Shown here piece after piece: positions 44,885 to 53,915 of a DNA stretch of 64,000 nucleotides. The DNA comes from Pseudobdellovibrionaceae bacterium (GTDB taxonomy: Bacteria > Bdellovibrionota > Bdellovibrionia > Bdellovibrionales > Bdellovibrionaceae), in the NCBI GenBank assembly GCA_021731025.1, contig JAKFYD010000004.1, forward strand, positions 60,114 to 124,113, in the 5' to 3' direction. Every line of letters begins with the position of its first letter. Within the stretch, counting starts at the first letter, position 1. The translations under genes and the position numbers were made by a program. The notes beneath the pieces were generated by a model. The model ran no database searches. It was not told where the DNA came from and worked only from the letters and a program-made list of their open reading frames with translations.

Positions 44885-45946
44885 ATGAAAAATAAAATTT
44901 ATAATTCGCTGTTAGAAACAATTGGGGAAACTCCCATTGTTCGATTGAATCAGGTTATCGACGATTCTCCTCATGAATTCTACGCTAAGATCGAATCCTT
45001 TAATCCCGGCGGCAGTGTTAAAGATCGTATTGCTGTTGCAATGATTGAAGAAGCTGAAAAACGGGGTGAGCTCAAACCCGGCGGAACCATAGTCGAGGCG
45101 ACCTCAGGGAATACCGGCCTAGGTTTAGCCTTTGTATCTGCTATTAAGGGTTACAAATGCATTTTCATCATGCCTGATAAAATCAGCGAGGAAAAACGAG
45201 CCATTCTTCGTGCTTATGGAGCAAAGGTTGTTATTACACCCACAGCTGTCGAACCCGAAGATCCAAGAAGTTATTTAAGTGTTTCAAAAAAAATCGCTCA
45301 GAGCATTCCCAATTGTTTTTATGCGAATCAGTATCACAATCCAGATAATCCTCAACGCCATTATAAAACGACAGGTCCTGAAATTTGGAAACAGATGGAT
45401 GGTCAGCTTGATGTCTTTGTGGGCGGAGCTGGCACCGGTGGAACGATTTCGGGAGTCGGCAAATATCTCAAAGAACAAAACAAAAATATTAAAATTATCT
45501 GCGCGGATCCTATTGGAAGTATTTTATACGATCTCTACTATCATAAGAAGATTGTTGATCCACCTAAGCCTTATAAAGTTGAAGGGGTTGGTGAAGATAT
45601 GCTGCCAGAAAATGTTCATCTCGATGTTATGGATGGATTTGAGCAAGTCAGTGATCAAGAGGCCTTTAAATTGACTCGTCGGTTGATTGCTGAAGAAGCT
45701 ATTTGTGTTGGACCCTCCAGCGGAATGGCTCTTGCGGGTGCGATTAAGTTCTCTAAAAAATTAAAAACACCTTCAAAAATTTTAGTTATGTTTCCAGACA
45801 GTGGTCGAGCGTACTTAAGCAAAGCTTTCAATGATCAGTGGTTGATCGAAAATAGCCTTTATGAATCTCGTGAATTGTCTTCGGGCTTCGCGATGGTTGT
45901 TTCTTCTGATGAATATTACAAAAGCGAAGGCTTAAAGTTTGAATAA
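44885..45946 (+). CDS. Cystathionine beta-synthase / cysteine synthase family PLP enzyme
   Basis: 353 residues, without C-terminal CBS domains. PLP-lysine in SVKDRIA, TSGNTGLGLA and the glycine loop GAGTGGTISG. Its downstream partner, a cystathionine gamma-lyase-type enzyme, makes reverse transsulfuration (homocysteine plus serine to cystathionine to cysteine) the best reading; cysteine synthase from O-acetylserine is the alternative. Starts one base after the small protein stop. Confidence 0.9.
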   Translation: MKNKIYNSLLETIGETPIVRLNQVIDDSPHEFYAKIESFNPGGSVKDRIAVAMIEEAEKRGELKPGGTIVEATSGNTGLGLAFVSAIKGYKCIFIMPDKISEEKRAILRAYGAKVVITPTAVEPEDPRSYLSVSKKIAQSIPNCFYANQYHNPDNPQRHYKTTGPEIWKQMDGQLDVFVGGAGTGGTISGVGKYLKEQNKNIKIICADPIGSILYDLYYHKKIVDPPKPYKVEGVGEDMLPENVHLDVMDGFEQVSDQEAFKLTRRLIAEEAICVGPSSGMALAGAIKFSKKLKTPSKILVMFPDSGRAYLSKAFNDQWLIENSLYESRELSSGFAMVVSSDEYYKSEGLKFE

Positions 45947-45961
45947 GACTTAGGGAATTTT

Positions 45962-47131
45962 ATGAAAAAAATGAAACCAAATTTAGGATTTTCAACTCGC
46001 GCCATTCATGCAGGACAACAGCCAGATCCCTCAACGGGTGCGATCATGACCCCGGTGTATCTCACATCAACCTATGTGCAGAGTTCTCCAGGAGTCCATC
46101 AGGGCTGGGAGTATTCACGCACTCACAATCCTACTCGCAGGGCCTATGAAAATTGCTTAGCAAATTTAGAAGGTGCAAAACATGGTTTTGCTATGGCTTC
46201 GGGTTGTGCAGCAACAACCACTATCTTACATCTGTTAAAACAAGGCGATCATGTCATTGCTGGCGATGATATGTACGGCGGCACTTTTCGATTGTTCGAT
46301 AAAGTTTTAAGAAATGATGGTTTCGAATTCAGCTTTATCGATTTAACCAAACCTGAAAATTTTCAGAACGCTATCAAAAGCAACACTAAATTAGTTTGGT
46401 TAGAGACTCCAACCAATCCGACATTGAAATTAGTTGATATTCGTAAAATTTCTGCAATGGCGAAGGCCCGTGGAATTTTGATTGTCGTTGATAACACATT
46501 TATGAGTCCTTACTTTCAAAGACCTATTGAGCTGGGTGCAGATATGGTTGTGCACTCGGCAACAAAGTACATTGGTGGCCACAGCGATTTGGTGGGTGGA
46601 ATCATCGCTACGGATCGTGATGATCTTGCCGAACGTTTAGCTTTTTTAAGTAATTCAATGGGTGGAATTGCAGGACCCTTTGATTCCTTTTTAGCTCTTC
46701 GAAGTTTAAAAACCTTACCTTTGCGTATGAAAGCTCACCAACAAAACGCTTCAGCGATTGCCGAGTTTCTAGAGAGTCACAGCAAAGTTGAAAAAGTGAT
46801 CTATCCTGGTTTGAAATCTCATCCTCAACATTCTTTAGCGAAAGAACAAATGTCAGGAATGGGGGGAATGATCACCTTTTACATTAAAGGCGGAATTTCA
46901 GCAGCGCGAAGTTTTTTGGAAAATGTAAACGTCTTTTCTTTGGCCGAGAGTCTTGGCGGCGTCGAATCTCTTGTCGAGCATCCTGCCATTATGACGCACG
47001 CTAGCGTTCCTGTAGAAACTCGCAAGACCTTAGGAATTGATGACAGTTTGATAAGACTTTCCGTCGGTGTCGAAGATCTTGAAGACTTAATGAACGATCT
47101 TAAATTTGCTTTTGACCAAGTGAAAAGTTGA
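45962..47131 (+). CDS. Cystathionine gamma-lyase/synthase family PLP enzyme
   Basis: 389 residues. PLP-lysine in HSATKYIGGHSD. Conserved blocks: TSTYVQSSPG, YSRTHNPTRRAYE, WLETPTNPTLKL, and SLGGVESLVEHPA near the end. These fit both gamma-lyase (MetC/Cgl) and gamma-synthase (MetB). Context with CBS favours lyase. GGGA precedes the ATG by five bases; 15 bases separate it from CBS. Confidence 0.92.
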   Translation: MKKMKPNLGFSTRAIHAGQQPDPSTGAIMTPVYLTSTYVQSSPGVHQGWEYSRTHNPTRRAYENCLANLEGAKHGFAMASGCAATTTILHLLKQGDHVIAGDDMYGGTFRLFDKVLRNDGFEFSFIDLTKPENFQNAIKSNTKLVWLETPTNPTLKLVDIRKISAMAKARGILIVVDNTFMSPYFQRPIELGADMVVHSATKYIGGHSDLVGGIIATDRDDLAERLAFLSNSMGGIAGPFDSFLALRSLKTLPLRMKAHQQNASAIAEFLESHSKVEKVIYPGLKSHPQHSLAKEQMSGMGGMITFYIKGGISAARSFLENVNVFSLAESLGGVESLVEHPAIMTHASVPVETRKTLGIDDSLIRLSVGVEDLEDLMNDLKFAFDQVKS

Positions 47132-47176
47132 CACTCAGTCGCGTGAAAGGTAACTAAAGCCTTCCGAAAAAGACCT

Positions 47177-47252
<76 letters not shown>

Positions 47253-47284
47253 TCTTCGCCTTCTAGCGAAGGCTCAAGATTCAG

Positions 47285-47314
47285 GTATTCGCGAATTCTT
47301 GAATTCACGAATAC
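47285..47314. repeat. Long near-perfect inverted repeat after tRNA-Phe
   Basis: GTATTCG (47285-47291) plus GAATTC (47293-47298) fold back onto GAATTC (47301-47306) plus CGAATAC (47308-47314). This gives 13 of 14 paired bases with only TT between. There is no T-tract, so it does not look like a terminator; a protein-binding operator or a scar are possible. Confidence 0.6.
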
Positions 47315-47338
47315 AGAACAGAATTCCAGCATACTGAA

Positions 47339-49522
47339 TTATTTTTTAAAAACTTGCTTGCAAGACAGTTCTGGTTGGTGCACTTGGGGAGTGCTTTTCT
47401 TGTATTGCTTCAATGCCGGAGTTTGATTTGGTGTTGCGCCCGTTGAATGTTGTGTCCGATCGATTATTGCACGTGCTTGTTGTAAATAGCTGCTCTGAGC
47501 CCGGCCACGCTGACTATTCTCATCCAATTTGCCATTTTCATAATCTCTATTAATGGTGATTCCATTTTCAATTCTGCCAACAAGTAGAGTTTCTTCGGCA
47601 GCATGCTTAGCACCAACTTGAGTCCCTTTAACAAATCTTCCATATGTTCTTAAGCGACGATGGAGATTAGGATCCATTGCGGTAGCAGGCTCTGAAAACC
47701 CTTCTTCGATCATCGTTTTAAGTTGTGCGTTCCCATAGTTTACCACTTGAATATCATTAAGTTCGTACAGGTCTTTTTGTGCAAGCATTCCTACTGGAGA
47801 AATCAGTCGGATAGCCATATTAAATTTCTCCAACTGAGGTAGGTTCATTTTTTTTGCGACTTGAACAATATAATTCCACCGATCACGAATAGGTTGGGGA
47901 TCTAGACCAGTTTCTCGTAAATAAGAAATGAACATGGCAAATGTACAATAGACTCGACCGTAAGAATTATTGAATTTTGCTGCGAAAGAGGCTCCTTTAT
48001 AGAACAAATCTTTCATTCCATGAACAACTCGTCGAGCTATTTCTTCCGAATAGGCTGTTGGATTTTTAGCAGCTAAGGCATGTAATTTTTCAAAGTCTTC
48101 TCGTGAAATGTTAGGCGTCCATGGAACTGATTCTTTACTGTGAATAGTGCCATCTTTATTTTCTCGATCACCCATCCAAACTACCTCTTGATACCCAACT
48201 TTTTTTACAAAATCTTGAGCGTATTTAGCAAGCTTCTTACTGTCAGGACGTGCGACGATTAAACGGAGATACTCTGATTTTCGAGCAAACTGATGAAGAA
48301 TATCAGTGAAACGAAGTCCACCTTCTTTATCATCAACATAGGAATCAATACTGCGGGTTGTTCTTATTCCTGTTTCAGGGTCTATTAAAACTTCGGCAAT
48401 TCCGGCATGAGAAACTCCGTTGGTAAACATCGCTGATTCACGAAGCTTTTTCTTTACCCGCTCCCAAAAACCAGGCTTTGCAGTAACTTCATCATTTTCG
48501 TTATGAAAATTTCTTCCAATGATTGAGCCCAATAGACCCAATCGCGCAGCATATATCCAATTGCGAATTCCAGAGGGGCGTCCACCCGCCGTGATTTCAT
48601 TGGCCTGCTGACCAAAAGACCTTTCAAAAAGGTGATCGCCATTTCTAATTTCGACGCTGTATTGTTTTCCATCAACAGTATCAACGATCAATTTAGTTCC
48701 GACATAATTTTCGTAATGCATTCCTACTTTTTTAAGGGAGGCTTTCATTTTTGCGATGAGATCAAGGGAACTTGCTCCTGCTCTGTCTTTTAAGATCTGA
48801 TAGCGAGTCATACCAAGAACCAGGGCCTTCCCTAAGGCCGTTACGGAGAAGCCGCCCATTTCATTGTCCAAATACATAAATTGCACGATATGGTTTACTT
48901 TTTTCTGAAGTTGCCCTAGGCGAGCAACTTCGGTTTCAAGATCCTTACTTAAAGGATTGCTCGAAGAGCTACTTTCAAGTTGATCCAAAACAGAACTGAT
49001 ATTCTTTTCTCCATAGAGGACGTGGATTAAGTCAGCCATAAGAACTTCGGGTTGAACTTCAATATTTTCACGGGTTCTTTCCATGATGTGTTTCGTGGCG
49101 CCATCAGGATCATTTTCCAGATACTTCGGCAGAGTAGGTCGGTAGGGCTTCGTATTTAATAGGCGAGTAGCAAACTCAATGATTTTATCACGGGATTCAG
49201 GGCCGCGATTATTAGTATGAAGAGTATTTAATATTTCGACGGCAAGAGTACGAACGCTGTTGTACATTTCTAAGCGTTCACTTTGATATTCAAGGACGCG
49301 CCTGCTGACATGTTTATTCAAAAAGTTTTCTTGAGCGATGCTTTCTCTCAGTTGCGCCGAGAAATCCTCTAACCCCATCCTTCTCAGAAAACTATCATAA
49401 CCTCGGGCATCACTTTGAGCTAAGGCCATACTGTCTTCAGTTTGAGCCAATGAAAATGGAAGATAAAATCCACTACAGATCAAGAATACAAAAATAGATA
49501 AGAGTTTTGCTGTAAATTTCAT
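47339..49522 (-). CDS. Large exported protein with a permuted NlpC/P60-like (YiiX-like) core
   Basis: 727 residues. Signal peptide to about residue 26. Around residues 295-530 it shows the permuted papain-like layout: GDHLF (295), SHAGIAEV with His372, then a strand LRLIVARP, and a late Cys526 in RVYCTFAMF, which would be the nucleophile. Such proteins cut peptide or amide bonds in wall or lipid-linked substrates. The first 290 residues are helical and unique; the last 150 are basic and likely flexible. AAAGGTG precedes the ATG. The catalytic reading is inference from motif order. Confidence 0.65.
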   Translation of the reverse strand: MKFTAKLLSIFVFLICSGFYLPFSLAQTEDSMALAQSDARGYDSFLRRMGLEDFSAQLRESIAQENFLNKHVSRRVLEYQSERLEMYNSVRTLAVEILNTLHTNNRGPESRDKIIEFATRLLNTKPYRPTLPKYLENDPDGATKHIMERTRENIEVQPEVLMADLIHVLYGEKNISSVLDQLESSSSSNPLSKDLETEVARLGQLQKKVNHIVQFMYLDNEMGGFSVTALGKALVLGMTRYQILKDRAGASSLDLIAKMKASLKKVGMHYENYVGTKLIVDTVDGKQYSVEIRNGDHLFERSFGQQANEITAGGRPSGIRNWIYAARLGLLGSIIGRNFHNENDEVTAKPGFWERVKKKLRESAMFTNGVSHAGIAEVLIDPETGIRTTRSIDSYVDDKEGGLRFTDILHQFARKSEYLRLIVARPDSKKLAKYAQDFVKKVGYQEVVWMGDRENKDGTIHSKESVPWTPNISREDFEKLHALAAKNPTAYSEEIARRVVHGMKDLFYKGASFAAKFNNSYGRVYCTFAMFISYLRETGLDPQPIRDRWNYIVQVAKKMNLPQLEKFNMAIRLISPVGMLAQKDLYELNDIQVVNYGNAQLKTMIEEGFSEPATAMDPNLHRRLRTYGRFVKGTQVGAKHAAEETLLVGRIENGITINRDYENGKLDENSQRGRAQSSYLQQARAIIDRTQHSTGATPNQTPALKQYKKSTPQVHQPELSCKQVFKK

Positions 49523-49731
49523 TCTGTCACCTTTCCATCTTTTAATTCACAATCTTGGCCAAATGCCCGAATCGGGGCAATAATCCTTACTCGAATATCT
49601 TGCTGTTTTGACTAGGGAAAGCGAGCTCCCTCGATTTAAAAGCAATGGATCCAAATTTCCAATCAAAGCCTGTTTGACAAATTGTCACTACAAGTGTCGT
49701 ATTTATCGACAGTGACTTGGAGGCAAAGATC

Positions 49732-50577
49732 ATGAAGAAAAACTTAGTCAGTTTTATTTTTACATTATTTTTTGTCGTCTCGGGGGTTCAAGCTCGGCCG
49801 GCGCTTCCTCCGGAACTTCAAGATTTTTCCTGGCAGACCGGGGATATTCTTGCGGTCAGTGAACTGTTCTATGATTGGTCCACATTCTTTTTCGAGGCTG
49901 CAACAGGAAGTCGTTTTGGTCATGTTGGAGTGGTTTCCATCGAAAACACCGGAATCTATGTTTACGAAGAAAATGATCCCCAAGCTCAGAAAACAGATCT
50001 GGGTGTTTTCCTAAGTCGTGCGACAAAAAATCCTGTATCAAAAAAATTACATATCGCAATTCTAAGAGCTAAAGTTCCTTTGTCTTCAGAAGAGACTCAG
50101 AAAATAGTTACTGCTAGCGAACAGCTGGTGTTACGGCAAATCCCTTACAATCACACGCAGATGATGAATGCTCAGTCCTTAAATTGTTCTGAATTTGTTC
50201 GTGCCGTTTATGGTCATGCCGGAAGAGAAGTGGGAATGATTGAAGAAGTTGGCACTTTAAATTTAAAGGCTTTCAATGGATGGCTGCGCTCAGCCTGGGA
50301 ATGGGATGCTGGTAAAGTAAATCCCAAAAACTTAGTTGTCTCTCCCATGTCTATTGTCCTAAGTCCTTCATTAATGGTTGTTTACTCGACAGTTCCAACT
50401 CGAACATATCTGAGCGATCGTGAGCTTTATAATCAGTGGAAGTCAGAAGGTTTTATAAAGGAATTATCTCGGAAAACTTTTGTGCCGGAATTCATATTGA
50501 ACAAGCTGGGTTCACGGGCCTCGACAAAACCATGGCGGGAAGCTCCTGCCGGTGACAATTTCCGCGCTAATATGTAA
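49732..50577 (+). CDS. Exported permuted NlpC/P60-like (YiiX-like) hydrolase
   Basis: 281 residues. Signal peptide ending near QARP. Motif order: GDILAVSE (37), FGHVGVVS with His64, acidic YVYEEND, and nucleophile Cys152 in NCSEFVRAVYG. This is the classic YiiX/LRAT-like arrangement, with His before Cys. GGAGG lies nine bases before ATG 49732; an in-frame TTG further up was rejected. Divergent from the larger relative at 47339. TTGACA at 49674 may belong to its promoter. Confidence 0.78.
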   Translation: MKKNLVSFIFTLFFVVSGVQARPALPPELQDFSWQTGDILAVSELFYDWSTFFFEAATGSRFGHVGVVSIENTGIYVYEENDPQAQKTDLGVFLSRATKNPVSKKLHIAILRAKVPLSSEETQKIVTASEQLVLRQIPYNHTQMMNAQSLNCSEFVRAVYGHAGREVGMIEEVGTLNLKAFNGWLRSAWEWDAGKVNPKNLVVSPMSIVLSPSLMVVYSTVPTRTYLSDRELYNQWKSEGFIKELSRKTFVPEFILNKLGSRASTKPWREAPAGDNFRANM

Positions 50578-50697
50578 ATAAAACCGCATCTTACGCCTAA
50601 AGCTTTAAATCCCATTCAACAGAAAAATTGACGAAAAAACTTGCCAGAATTAGCGCCGGCCGGGTAACAGTTGGCTCAGAAATACGAGGGGGAAAAT

Positions 50698-51633
50698 TTG
50701 AAAACAAATCTCATATATAGGACCTTGGTAGCACTTACATTGCTATCTTCGATAGTAGCAGAGGCAGCTCCACGAAAAACATTTCAACCACGCCGGCCTG
50801 GCCCTGGTGTCGTGTATGGACAAGATGATCGACTTGAAATTCATCAAGTCTCTGATCCACGCATCTTAGCTGTTGCTGATTCAACAGTGGCTTTGTTTGA
50901 AAAAAAGAATTTACTGACTGGAGTCGCGCAATTCCGTGGGACTAACCAAAAGAGCAATGTCTTTAATCTTCAAGCACCCACTTTCGGTGCCCAATATCGC
51001 TTGTGCCAAGACGAGCCTTTTTTCAACCAACCGTCTGGTGCTTTTTGTTCAGGATTTCTTGTAGGTCCTGACCTTATCGCAACTGCCGGCCATTGCGTTG
51101 ATGACAATCGCTGCCCACAAACAGCTTTTGCTTTTAGCTTTCAGATGAACAAAGACAATACTCCTGTGTTGGCTTTTCCGCAGACAGAAGTTTACGGATG
51201 TAAAAAGGTCATCGCTCGAGAGTTAACAGCCGCTCAAGATTGGGCCTTAGTGCAATTAGATCGCCCTGTAACGAATCATAAGCCTCTGGCTTTAGCTAAA
51301 CGGCCACCAGCAGCTAATGAAGCTATTTACGTTATTGGTCACCCTGCAGGTCTTCCTAAAAAAGCTGCGGGCAATGCCAACGTTCGTAAAATTGATAACG
51401 GTTTCTTTTCGGCGAACACCGATACTTACGGGGGAAATAGCGGTTCGGCTGTTTTCAGTCTGCAAACTCATGAAGTTTTGGGTATCTTAGTTCGTGGTGA
51501 AAATGATTTCGTGCAAACTCCAAATCAGTGTCAAAAAAGCACGGTGTGTGAGACTGATCAATGTCGTGGAGAAGATGTTACCTTCATTCAATACATTGTG
51601 AATGCAATGGGCACTAAAGGACTACGACGATAG
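50698..51633 (+). CDS. Exported trypsin-like serine protease (S1)
   Basis: 311 residues. Signal peptide MKTNLIYRTLVALTLLSS and cleavage near AEA/AP. Triad: His132 in ATAGHC, Asp181 in QDWALVQLD, Ser248 in GGNSGSAV. Disulfide-capable cysteines are present, and a Cys-rich C-terminal loop (QCQKSTVCETDQCRG) is unusual. The start is TTG 50698 because GAGGGGG lies upstream. The stop TAG overlaps the apparent pyrF ATA start. Confidence 0.86.
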   Translation: MKTNLIYRTLVALTLLSSIVAEAAPRKTFQPRRPGPGVVYGQDDRLEIHQVSDPRILAVADSTVALFEKKNLLTGVAQFRGTNQKSNVFNLQAPTFGAQYRLCQDEPFFNQPSGAFCSGFLVGPDLIATAGHCVDDNRCPQTAFAFSFQMNKDNTPVLAFPQTEVYGCKKVIARELTAAQDWALVQLDRPVTNHKPLALAKRPPAANEAIYVIGHPAGLPKKAAGNANVRKIDNGFFSANTDTYGGNSGSAVFSLQTHEVLGILVRGENDFVQTPNQCQKSTVCETDQCRGEDVTFIQYIVNAMGTKGLRR

Positions 51634-52328
51634 AAAAGCTTATTCGAAACCCCCTTATTGTTGCGCTGGATGTAGACACCGACAATGAGGCTTTTCGAAT
51701 TGCAAAAGAATTATCAGATCTAGCCGGAGCCTTCAAAATAGGGCCCCGGCTTTGTCTTCGCTACGGGCAAAAGTTTATCAGTGAAATTGCCCAATATGCC
51801 CCTGTCTTTTTAGATAATAAACATTTTGATATTCCAAGCACGATGGAAGCGTCGATCAAAGCCAGTTTTGATTCGGGTGCTTCATTGGTCACTATCCACG
51901 GGCTCAGTGGTGTTGAGGCCATGCAAAAGTTAGCTCGGCTGGAAAAAGAACTTAATAAAGAACGTCCTTTTAAAATTTTGGTTGTTACAATTTTAACGAG
52001 TTGGGATCAGCAAAGCTTACCACCGAATTTGCAAAACTGGGAAATCAAGAAACATGTGCAATCTTTGGTGAAATCCGCTCAGGAAGCGGGTCTTACAGGA
52101 ATCGTCTGTTCTGCCCACGAGCTCGAGTATCTGAATTTGAGCAATTTGTTTGTCGTTACGCCCGGCTTGCAATTCCAAACAGATAATGAAGATCAAAAAC
52201 GCACGATGACTCCTCGGGAAGCGTTAAATAAAGGAGCTCGAGGTTTAGTGGTTGGGCGATCGATTCTTCAAGCTAAAGACATTCGAGTGAGAGCCCAAGA
52301 AATTTTGTCGTCGCTGGAACTAAACTGA
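51630..52328 (+). CDS. pyrF: Orotidine 5'-phosphate decarboxylase, apparently starting with ATA
   Basis: Makes UMP from OMP. From ATA 51630 the product is 232 residues, full PyrF length. Conserved parts are complete: NPLIVALDVDTD, AFKIGPRL, the catalytic DNKHFDIPST, VTPGLQF and VVGRSI. No ATG, GTG or TTG exists in frame before 51843, which would delete the first 71 residues including catalytic Lys and Asp. The frame is closed upstream by TAA at 51615. AAAGGA at 51616-51621 leaves an ideal eight bases to ATA, and ATAG mirrors an ATGA-type overlap with the protease stop. ACG at 51627 is a second candidate. Confidence 0.85.
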   Translation: MEKLIRNPLIVALDVDTDNEAFRIAKELSDLAGAFKIGPRLCLRYGQKFISEIAQYAPVFLDNKHFDIPSTMEASIKASFDSGASLVTIHGLSGVEAMQKLARLEKELNKERPFKILVVTILTSWDQQSLPPNLQNWEIKKHVQSLVKSAQEAGLTGIVCSAHELEYLNLSNLFVVTPGLQFQTDNEDQKRTMTPREALNKGARGLVVGRSILQAKDIRVRAQEILSSLELN

Positions 52329-52472
52329 CGGACCAAAAAGATAAGCAATTAAAATTGTAAGCAGAATAGGAAACGCGGCCATCGCGAAGAAGGGAAGCAT
52401 TTCTTTCATGATGGCATTTTCTTTTTCAATATTCGCTTGTTCTTGGGGTGTTAAAGGCGTGTGGTTCGTCAT
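52320..52472 (-). CDS. Small single-helix membrane protein (50 residues)
   Basis: Starts MTNHTPLTPQEQANIEKEN, then a hydrophobic helix, FFAMAAFPILLTILIAYLF. GAGGA lies nine bases before the ATG at 52472. Its 3' end overlaps the pyrF 3' end by nine bases. The helix preceded by a charged amphipathic part suits a small inner-membrane protein; no family recognised. Confidence 0.6.
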   Translation of the reverse strand: MTNHTPLTPQEQANIEKENAIMKEMLPFFAMAAFPILLTILIAYLFGPSV

Positions 52473-52556
52473 AATCCATGTCCTCGAAATTTTTTAAGCC
52501 CATCAAAATTTAATAATTAGATTGGCTCTCAAGAAAAATAAAGTTAGTGATCATCT

Positions 52557-53915
52557 ATGATTTTGAATAATTATCCTCCACAAATCAAATACATTGTCGG
52601 TAACGAGGCAGCAGAGCGCTATAGCTTTTATGGCATGAAGTCCATCTTGGTCATATTTATGACCAGTCAACTTTTGATTGAAAAAAGTGAGGCCGTTTCG
52701 ACTTATCACTTTTTCACAGCCGCTTGCTACCTTCTGCCCTTGTTCGGAGGCTACTTATCGGATCGATTTTTGGGGAAATACAAAACGATCATTTTTCTTT
52801 CAATAGTTTACTGTCTTGGTCATCTGGTACTTGCTGTGGACGAATCTTTAAACGGCCTGTACTTAGGACTTGCTTTAATTTCGGTTGGGGCTGGGGGAAT
52901 CAAACCCTGTGTCTCTGCACACGTTGGTGATCAATTTAAGCCCAGTGAAAAGGGCAAAATGGAAAAGGTTTACAATCTTTTTTATTGGATGATCAACTTT
53001 GGTTCCTTCTTCGCTACCATCATCACGCCGTGGACCTATGAACGCTATGGTTCTAAGGTGGCCTTTGGCATTCCTGGTGTTCTCATGTTCATTGCTACTG
53101 TTATTTTTTGGATGGGACGGGATAAATACGTTCATGTTCCACCGACGGGAAAGAATCCTCATGGTTTTTTCCCCATCATGCTTTCTTCTTTAAAGTCGGG
53201 CTTTTCGGGAAAAGGTTTTTTCCACGGGCCTGAAAAATATTTTCCCGCGAATAAGGTCGAAGGCTATCGTGCAGTTCTTCAAGTTATAGTGATTTACTTT
53301 TGGATATCGGTGTTTTGGTCACTCTTTGATCAAACAGGATCAACCTGGACATTGCAGGCTCAAAAGATGAATCTGAATTTCTTAGGCTTCACCTGGAACG
53401 AAGCTCAAATTCAGTCTTTGAATCCCATCCTTGTGCTGATTTTAATTCCCATTTTTGCTAACTTTGTTTATCCAGGAATTGAAAAAATGGGAATCAAAGT
53501 TACGCCTTTAAGAAAGATGATGGCAGGGATGTTTCTCGTTGCAGTTTCTTTTGCCACTGTCGCTTTCTTTCAAAGTTTGATCGAAGCTGGTCACCAAATT
53601 AGTGTTGGCTTTCAATTTTGGTCCTACCTTCTCTTAACGATGGCCGAGGTCCTGGTATCAATCACGGGTCTAGAGTTTGCCTACACCCAAGCCCCTCGCG
53701 AAATGAAATCAACCATCATGAGCTTCTGGTTAGTAACAGTATTTATCGGAAATATTTTTGCCGCATGGATGGCACAACTTAATTTCTTTGAAACAGGCAA
53801 TACTCAATATTTTATTTTCTATACAATTCTGTCGGCCGTCGTTGCGATTATCTTTTCATTTTTAGCTCGCAAATATAAAATGAAAAGTTATATGGAAGAT
53901 ATGCCCGTAGGCTAA
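52557..53915 (+). CDS. Proton-dependent oligopeptide transporter (POT/PTR2 family)
   Basis: 452 residues, about 12 membrane helices. The POT signature ExxERxxxYG is present as EAAERYSFYG at residues 17-26, followed by GGYLSDRFLGKYKTI. It imports di- and tripeptides with protons. This links well to the exported proteases nearby: peptides released outside could enter here (inference). Ribosome site weak; ends four bases into the next convergent gene. Confidence 0.9.
   Translation: MILNNYPPQIKYIVGNEAAERYSFYGMKSILVIFMTSQLLIEKSEAVSTYHFFTAACYLLPLFGGYLSDRFLGKYKTIIFLSIVYCLGHLVLAVDESLNGLYLGLALISVGAGGIKPCVSAHVGDQFKPSEKGKMEKVYNLFYWMINFGSFFATIITPWTYERYGSKVAFGIPGVLMFIATVIFWMGRDKYVHVPPTGKNPHGFFPIMLSSLKSGFSGKGFFHGPEKYFPANKVEGYRAVLQVIVIYFWISVFWSLFDQTGSTWTLQAQKMNLNFLGFTWNEAQIQSLNPILVLILIPIFANFVYPGIEKMGIKVTPLRKMMAGMFLVAVSFATVAFFQSLIEAGHQISVGFQFWSYLLLTMAEVLVSITGLEFAYTQAPREMKSTIMSFWLVTVFIGNIFAAWMAQLNFFETGNTQYFIFYTILSAVVAIIFSFLARKYKMKSYMEDMPVG

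Noticed and set aside
51843..52328. pyrF starting at ATG 51843
   Set aside because: Would lack the first 71 residues including the catalytic Lys and Asp; the upstream frame encodes them in perfect register.
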